Assembly: GCF_003591035.1 (NCBI RefSeq)
Contig: NZ_QYUO01000003.1
Location: forward strand, 1,054,001-1,118,000
From: Noviherbaspirillum saxi
GTDB taxonomy: Bacteria; Pseudomonadota; Gammaproteobacteria; Burkholderiales; Burkholderiaceae_D
DNA length: 64,000 nt
Direction: 5' to 3'
Position 1 is the stretch's first letter. Every line of letters begins with the position of its first letter. The position numbers were made by a program, and so were the translations under genes. Shown piece by piece: positions 45,348-55,507 of the stretch. The notes under the pieces were generated by a model. That model saw only the letters and a program-made list of their open reading frames with translations. It made no database searches and was not told where the DNA came from.

Positions 45348-46511
45348 TTAGCCTTGCTGGCCGCGTGTGTCGATCTTGACGCTCATGGACAGGCCGACCT
45401 TCAACGGGTTGGCTTGCAGCTCCTTCGGGTCGAGCTTTACGCGTACTGGAAGTCGTTGAACAACTTTGATCCAGTTACCGGTTGCGTTTTGCGCAGGGAT
45501 GGCGGAGAAAGCCGATCCCGAGCCGCCCGAAAAACCTTCGACGGTGCCGTGGTAGACCACATCCGTGTCGTACAAGTCTGCATGCAATGTAACCGGCTGG
45601 CCGACACGTACCTTTGCCAGTTGCACCTCTTTGAAATTGGCATCGACGTATATTTCGCTGACCGGCACTACAGCCATGAGGGGCGCGCCCGGTTGCACGC
45701 GTTGGCCAAGTTGCACCTGGCGCTTGGCGACAACGCCATCCAACGGCGCGCGGAGCACAGTTCGTCCCAGGTCGACCTTGGCTTGTTCCAGACGGGCACG
45801 GACAGCCGCTACTTCTGGATTGGTCTCGACCGAAGTGTCGGCAATCAGGGTAGCGTTGGCGTCCTTGGCGGCTTTCGCCGATTTAAGGTTGGCCGAGCTC
45901 TGGGCCGCGGCTGCCCTGGCGGCTGCCAGACTGGCTTCGGTGCCGGCATAGGCGTTCTTGGCCTTGGTCAGTTCGTCACCAGAGACCGACCCAGATCCCA
46001 CCAGTGCCTCGCGGCGCTTCAGGTCCACCTTGGCACGTTCGAAGTCGGCCTGAGCCGCGGCCAGCTGCGCGGCTGCGCGCTTTTCGTCGGCTTCACGCGC
46101 GGCGATCTGGGAAGTCAGATTGACATCGGTAGCCACATAGCTCTTGACGCGGCGGATCGCTCGCTCGAGTTCTGCTTCCGCCTGGATGACGGCGAGCCTG
46201 GCGTCGGTCGGGTCGATCTCAATCAGGACGTCCCCTTTCTTCACGGCCTGCGTGTCCTTGGCGTGGACAGCCGCAACAGTGCCCGCAATCGCGGGTGTTA
46301 TTTGCGCAATCTCCACAGCCGTGTAGGCGTTGTCGGTGGAGACGAAATGGGAGACATATAGCTTCCAGTAGGTGGTTGCGGCAGCTGCCATCAGGATGAC
46401 GATGACGGCTAGGCCAATCAGTTTTTTGTTGCGGCGCTGCTTGAGGTTTGCGTCTGCGGTGTTGGACGCGGCGATGACGCTGTTCACTTCGGTTGCGTTA
46501 TTCTGAGTCAT
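45348..46511 (-). CDS. HlyD/EmrA-family membrane-fusion adaptor
   Basis: The 387-residue protein has one N-terminal membrane helix (LIGLAVIVILMAAAATTYWKL), a split biotinyl-lipoyl domain (VSTDNAYTAVEIAQITPAIAGTVAAVHAKDTQAVKKGDVLIEIDPTDA), a long helical hairpin with coiled-coil pattern and a beta-barrel part (APLDGVVAKRQVQLGQRVQPGAPLMAVVP). It links the inner-membrane pump to the outer-membrane channel. The start at 46511 (MTQNNATEV) has AAGGAA before it; the frame extends to 46571 without family support. It lies 15 bases from the pump gene. Confidence 0.94.
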   Translation of the reverse strand: MTQNNATEVNSVIAASNTADANLKQRRNKKLIGLAVIVILMAAAATTYWKLYVSHFVSTDNAYTAVEIAQITPAIAGTVAAVHAKDTQAVKKGDVLIEIDPTDARLAVIQAEAELERAIRRVKSYVATDVNLTSQIAAREADEKRAAAQLAAAQADFERAKVDLKRREALVGSGSVSGDELTKAKNAYAGTEASLAAARAAAAQSSANLKSAKAAKDANATLIADTSVETNPEVAAVRARLEQAKVDLGRTVLRAPLDGVVAKRQVQLGQRVQPGAPLMAVVPVSEIYVDANFKEVQLAKVRVGQPVTLHADLYDTDVVYHGTVEGFSGGSGSAFSAIPAQNATGNWIKVVQRLPVRVKLDPKELQANPLKVGLSMSVKIDTRGQQG

Positions 46512-46539
46512 GGAAGTTCCTTGATACGGGATGTCGGGC

Positions 46540-47997
46540 TTATCGTTGGGCGACCTGGTAGCCGCCGCCAAGAGCGCGCTTCAGGGCGATATCGTGGGTG
46601 AAAGAAAGACTGCGCAGGTTCGTCTGCACATTCATGTTGTTGAGTAGTCCGTCTTCCGCCACCAGCACTTCCAGGTAGTTGGCCAAGCCCCCTTCATAGC
46701 GGTTGCCCGCCACGCGATATGCTTCGGTCGATGCGCCGACAGCCTGTTGCGCTTTTTCCAGCCGCTGGCCGAGGGACTTTTGGCTCACTGCGGCATCGGC
46801 GACTTCCTGCATGGCGCGCGAGACTGTTCCGTTGTAGTTCGCAACCGCCTGTGCGTACCTCGCTTGGGCGCCACGCAGTTCGCCTTGTAGACGGCCGGCG
46901 GTAAAGATAGGCAGCGAGATGGCGGGGCCAACGCTGCCGATGGCCGAGCCGCTGTTGTCAAGCATGTTGATCCCGAGGGACTGGACGCCAACGAAGGCCA
47001 TCAGGTTCACGTTCGGGTAGAACTCAGCCTTCTTCTGGTCTATACGGCTGGCCTGCGCATCTGCGACCAGGCGTGCGGCGACCACATCGGGCCGGCGGCC
47101 GAGCAGGTCCGCGCCAGCTTGCTCAGGCAGACCGAAGGCACGGTTAAACTTCAGCACGGGCTTGGCGATCTTCAGACCACGGTCCGGACCAGCGCCCAGG
47201 AGGGCCGCAAGTCGGTTGCGCTGCAAGGCGATTTGTTCGTCCAACGCGAGCAGAGCGCCTTCAGCCGCTGCAAGGCGAGCATCCGCTTCGCGCGCGCCGC
47301 CTTGGTTCTCCAGGCCATTCTTGAAGCGCTCCGCAAAGAGCGCCGCCGTCTTGCTGCGCAGTTCTACCGACTTCTCTGCGGTTTCCCGATTCGCGTACAG
47401 GCGGCTCAGTTCAGCATAGTTTGCCGCGATCCCGCTTGCCAGCAACAGGCGCGCCTGTGCAAGTTCTGCCCGGCTAGCTTCCAGCTCGGAAGTGGCAGCC
47501 GCCAAGGCAGCTCGGTTCTTACCCCAGAAGTCCAGTTCCCAGCGCAGGTCCAGCGTCGCCCGGCCGTAGTCGTTCCAACCGCGCGGGATGACTTCGCTGG
47601 GGGTCAGGTAGTTATAACTCAGCTTGTCTTCCGTGACTGACGCATTGGCGGATGCCTGCGGCTTCCCGGCCGACCCAGCAACACGGGTCAATGCTTCGGC
47701 CTGCTGCAGGCGGGCGGAAGCCGCTGCCATGTCAGGTGAGCCGGCCAGTGCTTCTTCAATGAGCGAATCCAGCTGCGAATCGCCATAGGCGGACCACCAG
47801 TGATCCTGCGGCCAGTTCGCAGCCGGCGCTTTGAAGGAATCAGCGGTCAAAAAGGCATCAACACCTTTCAATATCGGCGCCGGTCCCATTTCCGGAAGCT
47901 GAGCACAGCCGGCAACGAGCAGCGCTGCACACACGCCCGTGAGCGAAAGGGAGCCTCCGCGTGGCACAAGGGAGGATTTTTTGCTGCGTGATGGCAT
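46540..47997 (-). CDS. Outer-membrane efflux lipoprotein (NodT/TolC-like)
   Basis: The 485-residue protein has a lipoprotein signal (SLTGVCAALLVAGCAQLP) and the two repeated helical-barrel halves of RND-type outer-membrane factors (LDSLIEEALAGSPDMAAASARLQQAEALTRVAGSAGKPQ and similar later). It forms the exit duct for the pump and adaptor. It is the first gene of the operon, divergent from a TetR gene. Confidence 0.93.
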   Translation of the reverse strand: MPSRSKKSSLVPRGGSLSLTGVCAALLVAGCAQLPEMGPAPILKGVDAFLTADSFKAPAANWPQDHWWSAYGDSQLDSLIEEALAGSPDMAAASARLQQAEALTRVAGSAGKPQASANASVTEDKLSYNYLTPSEVIPRGWNDYGRATLDLRWELDFWGKNRAALAAATSELEASRAELAQARLLLASGIAANYAELSRLYANRETAEKSVELRSKTAALFAERFKNGLENQGGAREADARLAAAEGALLALDEQIALQRNRLAALLGAGPDRGLKIAKPVLKFNRAFGLPEQAGADLLGRRPDVVAARLVADAQASRIDQKKAEFYPNVNLMAFVGVQSLGINMLDNSGSAIGSVGPAISLPIFTAGRLQGELRGAQARYAQAVANYNGTVSRAMQEVADAAVSQKSLGQRLEKAQQAVGASTEAYRVAGNRYEGGLANYLEVLVAEDGLLNNMNVQTNLRSLSFTHDIALKRALGGGYQVAQR

Positions 47998-48092
47998 CAG
48001 AACCTCAAAAGTAGACTATACGGTTTAGTATAATATTGGTTTATGCCGAAAGCAAGGTAAAATGAACCGATCAGTTCAGAAAAAGGTGTGCA

Positions 48093-48719
48093 GTGAAAAC
48101 CAAAAGCGAGACAAAACGGCAAGAAATCCTGAAGGCGGCGACCGAGGTCTTCCAGGAGGCCGGCTTTGAGCGCACCTCGATGGAGGATATTCGCAAGCGG
48201 GCCGGATTCTGCAAGGCCACCCTCTACAGCTACTTCCCATCCAAGGAAGAGTTGTTCATGGAAATCGTCATCGACGCCAGTGAGGCGCATTTTCAGGCGA
48301 CGCTAGACGCGCTCGATCCTTCATACGACGACATCAAGCAGGCCCTGGTCGGCTTCGGCACTCGGCTTCTATCTCTCCTCTATCTGACGCCTGTACAAGC
48401 CGTGCGCCGGCTCGTGGTATCCGAGGCTGGGCGGTCAGAACTGGGTAAGAAATGCTACGAGGTGGGGCCGGTGCGAAGCGTGGCCGCAGTAGCGGACTAC
48501 CTCGGCAAGGCGATGGAAAAGGGAAAACTCAGGCAAGCGAATCCGCAGGTCGCTGCTGTGCATCTGAAAGGCTTGCTGGAAGCCGAGTGGATCGACCCTT
48601 TTATGTTCCAAGTGCTTGAGGTGCCCAGTTCCGACGAGCTTACGGCTTCCGTCGAGCGGGCCGTGACGGTCTTTATGGCGGCTTACGGACCGTTGTCGAG
48701 CGGTACCCCCAGTGAGTAA
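48093..48719 (+). CDS. TetR-family regulator of the efflux operon
   Basis: The 208-residue protein has the TetR helix-turn-helix (RQEILKAATEVFQEAGFERTSMEDIRKRAGFCKATLYSYFPSKEELF, about residues 9-55) and a C-terminal ligand domain (with the TetR_C-like LKGLLEAEWIDPFMF). The start is GTG at 48093 with AAAGGTG before it. It is divergent from the efflux operon across 95 bases that contain a TATAAT box and an AT-rich, partly repeated stretch (48015-48034), so it probably represses the operon and itself. Confidence 0.92.
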   Translation: MKTKSETKRQEILKAATEVFQEAGFERTSMEDIRKRAGFCKATLYSYFPSKEELFMEIVIDASEAHFQATLDALDPSYDDIKQALVGFGTRLLSLLYLTPVQAVRRLVVSEAGRSELGKKCYEVGPVRSVAAVADYLGKAMEKGKLRQANPQVAAVHLKGLLEAEWIDPFMFQVLEVPSSDELTASVERAVTVFMAAYGPLSSGTPSE

Positions 48720-48840
48720 TTTGACCCTACTCATGTACCGCAAATATGAGCCCATTCGCAGCCCGGCGGGCAGGCGTCGTACAAGCCTCGAGGGAGGAAA
48801 CCGCGGAATGGTCCGACCCTGAATAGGTAGGAGTCAGGTA

Positions 48841-49743
48841 TCAAAGCGCAGGCACGTGCGTGCTGTCGGTCGGGCGAAACAGTTCATCTGCTTCGCGGGA
48901 GAATGCATGCGCGAGCGACAGATGTGGTGTATGCCGCGCCATGACTAGGCCGATGCGCCGGACCGGCGCGCGGTTCGGCAAGGGGATGCGGGCCAGTGAC
49001 AGGCCGCTCGACCAGATCGATGACCAGTCAGGCAGCAGTGAAACACCCAGACCCTTGTCGACCAGTGCCGCAATCGCAAGCAAGCCGTCGATTTCAAGGC
49101 GCTGGCGAGGCCGAATGCCCTGGTCGCGTAAATACCGGTCAGCCAATTGCCCGCCCAGTACCGAACGGTCATAGCGGATGAACGGTTCTTCCCTCAGCAA
49201 CGCATGCGCATCCCGTCCCGCGCAGTCCTGCGGCGCGACAACCACCAGCGGTTCTTCCATCAGCACCTGCCATTCGCAGGTTTTCGGAAGCGCGGACTGA
49301 GGCTCGACGACAATCGCAATGTCGAGTTCGCCGGCACCGACCTTCCGGCACAGGTCGACCGACTTGCCGGGTTCGACAAAGATCTTTACATCCGGATGGC
49401 GCGCATACACCCGCTCCAGCACCGATGGCAGCACGCTTGTCATTGCCGAATGGAATGTACCCAGGCGAAGCTCCCCGGCCAGGGTATCGCCGTCCTGCGC
49501 CACTGCCCGCATATCCCGCACCGCCCGCAGCACCGATTGCGCGCTGTCCATGATCTTGATGCCTTCCGCAGTAGGGCGCACATAGCGGCCCGAGCGCTGG
49601 ATCAGCGACGCCCCCAAGTCTTCTTCCAGCGCCCGGATGCGGGCAGCCACTGCAGCCGGCGTTAGATCGAGTCGGCGGGCCGCTTCGGCAATCGATCCGC
49701 ACTGCAGCACTTCGACAAAGCTCTGTATGTAACGCATGTCCAT
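48841..49743 (-). CDS. LysR-family transcriptional regulator
   Basis: The 300-residue protein has the LysR helix-turn-helix (MDMRYIQSFVEVLQCGSIAEAARRLDLTPAAVAARIRALEEDLGASLIQR) and an effector domain (ELRLGTFHSAMTSVLPSVLERVYARHPDVKIFVEPG, and a late GLGVSLLPDWS). It is divergent from the dehydratase gene at 49948 and probably controls the acid-catabolism operon. The gap between them is only about 200 bases, room for one operator region. Confidence 0.93.
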   Translation of the reverse strand: MDMRYIQSFVEVLQCGSIAEAARRLDLTPAAVAARIRALEEDLGASLIQRSGRYVRPTAEGIKIMDSAQSVLRAVRDMRAVAQDGDTLAGELRLGTFHSAMTSVLPSVLERVYARHPDVKIFVEPGKSVDLCRKVGAGELDIAIVVEPQSALPKTCEWQVLMEEPLVVVAPQDCAGRDAHALLREEPFIRYDRSVLGGQLADRYLRDQGIRPRQRLEIDGLLAIAALVDKGLGVSLLPDWSSIWSSGLSLARIPLPNRAPVRRIGLVMARHTPHLSLAHAFSREADELFRPTDSTHVPAL

Positions 49744-49947
49744 GGTTGATCCACCGCCGCCAAAAGATAATTCATAAAGATAATTATTTTATGTTTTGAA
49801 GATGAAAGAAGCTACTTTGATTTTTGTTTTGAAGGATTGATACTGTCTCGACTAAAGGGATTCCCGGGCGGCGGCACGGTTCGTCATTGAAGCAGTTCGT
49901 TCGCCGGCATGCGGAATTTGATGACTCACAAGCTTATCGAGGACTGG

Positions 49948-51696
49948 ATGGCTGAATCGAACAAGAAGGATGACAAACCGGCGGAAGGATTGCGCAAGGG
50001 CTTGACCAGTTACGGAGACAGCGGCTTTTCGCTGTTCCTGCGCAAGGCATTCATCAAGGGAGCCGGCTATACCGACAATGCGCTGGACCGGCCGGTGATC
50101 GGCATTGCCAATACCGGCAGCGCTTACAACCCCTGCCACGGCAACATGCCGCAGCTGATCGAAGCAGTCAAGCGCGGCGTCATGCTGGCAGGCGGGCTGC
50201 CGATGGACTTCCCCACGATTTCGATCCATGAGAGTTTCGCCTCGCCGACCTCCATGTATCTGCGCAACCTGATGTCCATCGACACCGAGGAAATGATCCG
50301 CGCCCAGCCGATGGACGCGGTGGTGCTCATCGGCGGCTGCGACAAGACCGTGCCCGCGCAGCTGATGGGCGCGGCATCGGCCGGCATTCCCGCAATTCAG
50401 CTGGTGACCGGGTCCATGCTGACCGGATCGCACCGCGCCGAACGTGTGGGTGCGTGCACCGACTGCCGCCGTTACTGGGGCAAGTACCGCGCCGATGAAA
50501 TCAACGACGAAGAAATCGCCGACGTCAACAATCAGCTTGTTGCCAGCGTCGGCACCTGCTCCGTCATGGGCACCGCCAGCACCATGGCCTGCGTGACGGA
50601 AGCGCTGGGCATGATGGTGCCGGGCGGAGCATCGCCGCCGGCAGTCACTGCAGACCGCATCCGCGTCGCCGAGCGTACCGGCGCGGTCGCCGTGGCCATG
50701 GCCAGGCAAAGCCTGACACCCGACAAGATCATGACCGGCAAGGCCTTCGAGAATGCGCTGCGCGTGCTGCTGGCCATCGGCGGTTCCACCAACGGCATCA
50801 TTCACCTGACCGCGATGGCCGGTCGCCTCGGCATGGATATCGACCTCGATCGCCTCGACGCGATGGGGCGCGAAACGCCGGTGCTGATCGATTTGAAGCC
50901 GTCCGGCCAGTACTACATGGAAGACCTGCATAAAGCCGGCGGCGTGCATGCGCTCCTGCGCGAACTCAAGCCGCTGCTGCATCTGGATACGCTGACAGTC
51001 ACCGGGCGGACATTGGGCGAGGAGCTGGAAAGCGCCGGCCCCGGCTTTCCGCAAAACGTGGTGCGCCCGTTCGCGCAGCCGATCTATCCGCAGGGCGGCA
51101 TTGCCGTACTGCGTGGCAATCTCGCGCCCGGCGGCGCGATCATCAAGCAGTCGGCCGCCAACCCGGAACTGATGGAGCATGAAGGGCGGGCCGTGGTATT
51201 TGAAAACCTGGAAGACCTGGTGACACGCATCGACGATGAAGACCTCGATGTGAAAGCCGACGACGTGCTGGTGCTCAAGCATATCGGCCCGATTGGCGCC
51301 AGCATGCCGGAAGCCGGGTACATGCCCATTCCGAAGAAGCTGGCGCGTGCCGGCGTGAAAGACATGGTGCGCATTTCCGATGGCCGCATGAGCGGCACGG
51401 CAGCCGGCACCATCGTGCTGCATGTCACGCCAGAGTCGGCCATCGGCGGTCCGCTTGCCTATGTGAAGAGCGGAGACCGTATCCGCCTGAGCGTGAAGAA
51501 TCGCGAAATCAGCCTGCTCGTGTCGGATGCCGAACTGGAGACGCGCCGCAAGGCCAGCCCGGTGACGCCGCCGACCGCGGAGCGCGGCTACCGCCAGCTG
51601 TTCCTGAAATGCGTGACACAGGCGGACAAGGGCGTGGACTTCGACTTCCTGCGCGCCAGCGAAACGACGGAGCGCATCCCGCGCGACCGGAGCTGA
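49948..51696 (+). CDS. IlvD/Edd-family dehydratase (sugar-acid type)
   Basis: These enzymes remove water from sugar acids or dihydroxy acids using an iron-sulfur cluster. The cluster cysteines are visible: YNPCHGNMPQ, GGCDKTVPA and VGTCSVMGTASTM. Other marks are RPVIGIANTGSAYN, STNGIIHLTAMAGR, SGRMSGTAAGTIVLHVTPESAIGGPLAYV. The sequence around GRGDLGS-like parts fits the D-xylonate/L-arabonate branch rather than valine synthesis, but this is a judgement by eye. The start at 49948 (MAESNKKDD) has GAGG five bases upstream; 49909 is an alternative. The next gene is a Bug binding protein. Confidence 0.88.
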   Translation: MAESNKKDDKPAEGLRKGLTSYGDSGFSLFLRKAFIKGAGYTDNALDRPVIGIANTGSAYNPCHGNMPQLIEAVKRGVMLAGGLPMDFPTISIHESFASPTSMYLRNLMSIDTEEMIRAQPMDAVVLIGGCDKTVPAQLMGAASAGIPAIQLVTGSMLTGSHRAERVGACTDCRRYWGKYRADEINDEEIADVNNQLVASVGTCSVMGTASTMACVTEALGMMVPGGASPPAVTADRIRVAERTGAVAVAMARQSLTPDKIMTGKAFENALRVLLAIGGSTNGIIHLTAMAGRLGMDIDLDRLDAMGRETPVLIDLKPSGQYYMEDLHKAGGVHALLRELKPLLHLDTLTVTGRTLGEELESAGPGFPQNVVRPFAQPIYPQGGIAVLRGNLAPGGAIIKQSAANPELMEHEGRAVVFENLEDLVTRIDDEDLDVKADDVLVLKHIGPIGASMPEAGYMPIPKKLARAGVKDMVRISDGRMSGTAAGTIVLHVTPESAIGGPLAYVKSGDRIRLSVKNREISLLVSDAELETRRKASPVTPPTAERGYRQLFLKCVTQADKGVDFDFLRASETTERIPRDRS

Positions 51697-51845
51697 AGAT
51701 GGCGGCAAGACGAGATACGCATGGCCCGCAGGACCAGAGCGCGATGCCTCATTGAACGACGACGGCGAGCCTGCGGGCTTGCATGATATGGATTCCGGCT
51801 GACAAGACGGAATCAGCATTACCACCTATAAAGGAGGAGACACCC

Positions 51846-52847
51846 ATGAAATTTCCATCCACATGCGGGACCATCGGCCGCATGCTCGGCCTGCTGGGCC
51901 TGGCTACCAGCCTCACTCTTGCTGCAAGCGGTGCAGCGCAGGCCGCCTATCCCGACAAGCCGATCAAGCTAGTGGTGCCTTATCCGCCTGGCGGCGCCAC
52001 CGACATCATCGGCCGCGTCGTCGCGCAGAAGCTCGGCGGGGCGCTCGGCCAGCAGGTGGTCGTCGACAACCGCGGCGGCGCGGGCGGCAACATCGGCGCA
52101 GCCGCGGTCGCCAAGGCGGAGCCCGACGGCTACACGCTGCTGATGGGCGCGCTGACATCGCATTCCATCATGCAGACGCTGGAGCGCAAATCGCTGGGAT
52201 ACAACCTGGAAAAGGATTTTGCGCCGATCACCATGGTCGGCTCCGTGCCTTTGGTGTTCGTCGTGCATCCTTCGGTGCCCGCCAGAAACCTGAAGGAACT
52301 GATTGCCTTTGCCAAGTCCAAGCCCGGCTTTCTGACCTATGCTTCCTCCGGCGCCGGCGCGCCGCAGCGCATGGCGGCCGAGCTGTTCAAGCGCACCGCA
52401 GGCGTGGACGTGATGCATGTGCCCTACAAGGGAAGTGGCCCCGCGATGAACGACCTGGTCGGCGGCCAGGTCCTGACGATGGTCGAGACAGTGCCTGCGG
52501 CGCAGAGCTTTATCAAGGCCGGCAAGCTGCGCGCGCTGGCGGTCACCACCCCGCAGCGCATCTCCATGCTGCCGGACGTGCCCACCGCTATTGAAGAAGG
52601 TCTGGCAGGCTTTTCGGTCAGTTCAATGTTCGGTGTGCTGGCGCCGGCAAATACGCCCAAGCCCATCGTCGACCGCCTGAACGCGGAACTGGTCAAGATC
52701 CTTCAGTTGCCCGAGGTCAAGGAGCAATTGCTCCAACAGGGCGCCTATGCGATGTCGACTTCGCCAGAACAGACCAGAGAGCGGATCAAGCAGGAAATCT
52801 CGATGTGGGCCAAGGTGATTGAAGACGCCAAGATCACCAACGATTGA
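51846..52847 (+). CDS. Tripartite tricarboxylate transporter binding protein (Bug/TctC family)
   Basis: The 333-residue periplasmic protein has a signal peptide (MKFPSTCGTIGRMLGLLGLATSLTLAASGAAQA) and the Bug fold: YPDKPIKLVVPYPPGGATDIIGRVVAQKLGGALGQQVVVDNRGGAGGNIGAAAVAKAEPDGYTLLMG is the signature of the family. It binds organic acids or related small anions. AGGAGG lies before the start. No TctA/TctB membrane genes follow, which is common for these orphan binding proteins. Confidence 0.95.
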   Translation: MKFPSTCGTIGRMLGLLGLATSLTLAASGAAQAAYPDKPIKLVVPYPPGGATDIIGRVVAQKLGGALGQQVVVDNRGGAGGNIGAAAVAKAEPDGYTLLMGALTSHSIMQTLERKSLGYNLEKDFAPITMVGSVPLVFVVHPSVPARNLKELIAFAKSKPGFLTYASSGAGAPQRMAAELFKRTAGVDVMHVPYKGSGPAMNDLVGGQVLTMVETVPAAQSFIKAGKLRALAVTTPQRISMLPDVPTAIEEGLAGFSVSSMFGVLAPANTPKPIVDRLNAELVKILQLPEVKEQLLQQGAYAMSTSPEQTRERIKQEISMWAKVIEDAKITND

Positions 52848-52869
52848 TCGAGGCTGTATCAAGCCTCTA

Positions 52870-53781
52870 TTACGGAGCATTTCCGGCTGCCTGCGCCGCA
52901 TGGCCGATTCCCTGCCGGCGCTTTGCTTCTTCGCGCAGACTGTCGATCAGCAAGGCGGTCGTCCGCCGCTTCAGCGTCGATACCCTCACCAGCACGCCGA
53001 TTTCCCGGCTGAGCGGACGCCCCGGCAAAGGCAGTGTCGCGATGCCCTTGGTGGTGATCAGGGGCACGAGGCCGCCGGGGATGATCGACCAGCCGAGGCC
53101 TTCGCTGACCATTTCGAGAATGACGGATGGCTCGTCCAATTCCATGCCGTCCTGCACCCAGAGATGATGCTGTTTCAGATAGCGGTCGACGATATGGCCG
53201 CCGTACGAATTGCGGTTGTAGCGGATGAAGGGCAAGGTGCCCGCGAGCAGCGGCAGATCCTGCGGCCAGTCGGCGGGCAACACCACGACATAGTGTTCCT
53301 CGATCAGCAAGATCCACTTCAAATCGGGGGGAATGCCCAGGCGCGGCTTGATGATGACGGCAATATCGAGTTCCTTCGCATCGATCTGCGTAAGCAACTG
53401 GGTCGACATGCCGGGGATGATGTTGATATGGACGTTGGGAAAGTGCGAGCGGAAGCTACGCAGGGCCTTGGGCAGCAGGGCGGCTTGCACCGTCGATATC
53501 GCACCCAGATCGATGGGACGACTGTCCGACGAACCTTGACTGGCACCCTTCATGCGATCGTACAGGTCGAGCATGTGGATGGCATCCGGCAACAAGGCCT
53601 GGCCGGCATCGCTGAGCGAGACTGACTTGCCGGTACGTTCGAACAGCATGGTGCCGAATTCCTCTTCCAGCTTGCGGATCTGGATGCTCACCGCCGACTG
53701 GGTGAGGCCGAGTTTCATGCCGGCAGCAGAAAAGGAAGAGGTTTGGGCAGCGATGACAAAGGTACGGAGATAACGGATCAT
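52870..53781 (-). CDS. LysR-family transcriptional regulator
   Basis: The 303-residue protein has a LysR helix-turn-helix (SFSAAGMKLGLTQSAVSIQIRKLEEEFGTMLFERTGKSVSLSDAGQALL) and an effector domain with IPGMSTQLLTQIDAKELDIAVIIKPRLG. It is convergent with the Bug gene and divergent from the MITE and the VOC-FAH genes, so it may control those or the SDR operon. Confidence 0.93.
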   Translation of the reverse strand: MIRYLRTFVIAAQTSSFSAAGMKLGLTQSAVSIQIRKLEEEFGTMLFERTGKSVSLSDAGQALLPDAIHMLDLYDRMKGASQGSSDSRPIDLGAISTVQAALLPKALRSFRSHFPNVHINIIPGMSTQLLTQIDAKELDIAVIIKPRLGIPPDLKWILLIEEHYVVVLPADWPQDLPLLAGTLPFIRYNRNSYGGHIVDRYLKQHHLWVQDGMELDEPSVILEMVSEGLGWSIIPGGLVPLITTKGIATLPLPGRPLSREIGVLVRVSTLKRRTTALLIDSLREEAKRRQGIGHAAQAAGNAP

Positions 53782-53914
53782 GTATAAAAATCTTTTATGC
53801 CAGGACTAAAAATCTTTCGTTTCATATTAAAGATTTGCTTCACTATAATCAATTGGTAACGCGCCGCGGCACTGTTTGGTAGCGTTTTTATCATTACCCA
53901 CTGAAGGTTTAACC

Positions 53915-54086
53915 TAGAGCGGATTGTGTATCGGTGTGAGGGTAGCGAAGCGGTCTGCTGCGTTTCCTGGGGATGAGTGCAAGGCGCCAAGCGGAGGCAG
54001 GGTTGGTTCCCTGCCGAGCATTGGCAACGCCGCAATCGCCCCAGGCAACGCAGCAGAACCCATACACTGATATGCAATCCGCTCTA
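53915..54086. mobile_element. 172 bp MITE copy A
   Basis: The element begins GAGCGGATTGTGTATC and ends with the inverted complement (CAATCCGCTC), with TA on both sides. The ends form imperfect inverted repeats of about 27 bases. It has no protein frame. It is about 95% identical, in the same orientation, to copy B at 55309-55479. Confidence 0.9.
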
Positions 54087-54108
54087 GTAGTTCAACGAAA
54101 GGAGTCCC

Positions 54109-54531
54109 ATGTCGGCCATACCGCTGTTTCACCTCGCGTTTCCAGTCAACGATCTTGCCGAAGCACGCCGTTTCTATGGCGGCCTGCTGCAATGCCCCGA
54201 AGGCCGTAGTTCCGATGAATGGGTGGATTTCAATTTCTACGGTCACCAGATCGTCGCTCATCTCGCGCCGCAGGAAAGCAAGCAGGGTCCGACCAGTGCG
54301 GTCGACGGTCACGACGTGCCGGTTCGCCATTTCGGCGCGATCCTGCCGATGGAGAAATGGGAAGCGCTGGCCGACAGGCTGCGCAAGGAAAACATCGACT
54401 TCGTGATCCAACCCCATGTCCGCTTCAAGGGAGAAGTAGGGGAACAGGCCACGATGTTCTTCCTCGATCCATCAGGCAACGCCCTCGAATTCAAGGCGTT
54501 CGGCGACCTTAGCCAGGTCTTCGCCAAATAA
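54109..54531 (+). CDS. VOC-family protein (glyoxalase/dioxygenase superfamily)
   Basis: The 140-residue protein has a VOC fold: [28 protein letters not shown] at the start (metal-ligand His), [18 protein letters not shown] in the middle (second His) and [16 protein letters not shown] at the end (metal-ligand Glu). Members are lyases, isomerases or ring-cleaving dioxygenases. AAAGGAG lies before the start. It is followed by an FAH-family gene, and both sit between two MITE copies. Confidence 0.9.
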   Translation: MSAIPLFHLAFPVNDLAEARRFYGGLLQCPEGRSSDEWVDFNFYGHQIVAHLAPQESKQGPTSAVDGHDVPVRHFGAILPMEKWEALADRLRKENIDFVIQPHVRFKGEVGEQATMFFLDPSGNALEFKAFGDLSQVFAK

Positions 54532-54584
54532 GCCCCTATTCTTAAATAAGCCGCTATTTTTGAAAACATTTCAATCACACGCTC

Positions 54585-55286
<702 letters not shown>

Positions 55287-55308
55287 GGTTCGGCTGGCTG
55301 AAAAACAA

Positions 55309-55479
55309 TAGAGCGGATTGCGTATCGGTGTGAGGGTAGCGAAGCGGTCTGCTGCGTTTCCTGGGAGTGAGTGCAAGGCGCCAAGCACAGGCAGGGTGGT
55401 TCCCTGTCGAGCATTGGCAACGCCGCAATCGCCCCAGGCAACGCGGCAGAACCCATACACTGATACGTAATCCGCTCTA
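55309..55479. mobile_element. 171 bp MITE copy B
   Basis: It begins GAGCGGATTGCGTATC and ends GTAATCCGCTC with TA on both sides, and differs from copy A at only a few positions. The direct orientation, on either side of the VOC-FAH pair, gives a composite-like arrangement about 1.56 kb long. Confidence 0.9.
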
Positions 55480-55507
55480 GATATCTAAGAAGTGAGGAGG
55501 AGACAAC

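Noticed and set aside
48011..48034. Palindromic operator between the efflux operon and TetR gene
   Set aside because: The half sites (ACTATAC and TAGTATA) are not true inverted repeats of each other, so only a promoter region can be claimed.
49852..51825. Long minus-strand open frame of 657 residues
   Set aside because: It is an antisense shadow of the IlvD/Edd gene in GC-rich sequence; its composition is rich in His, Arg and Gly as expected for such frames.
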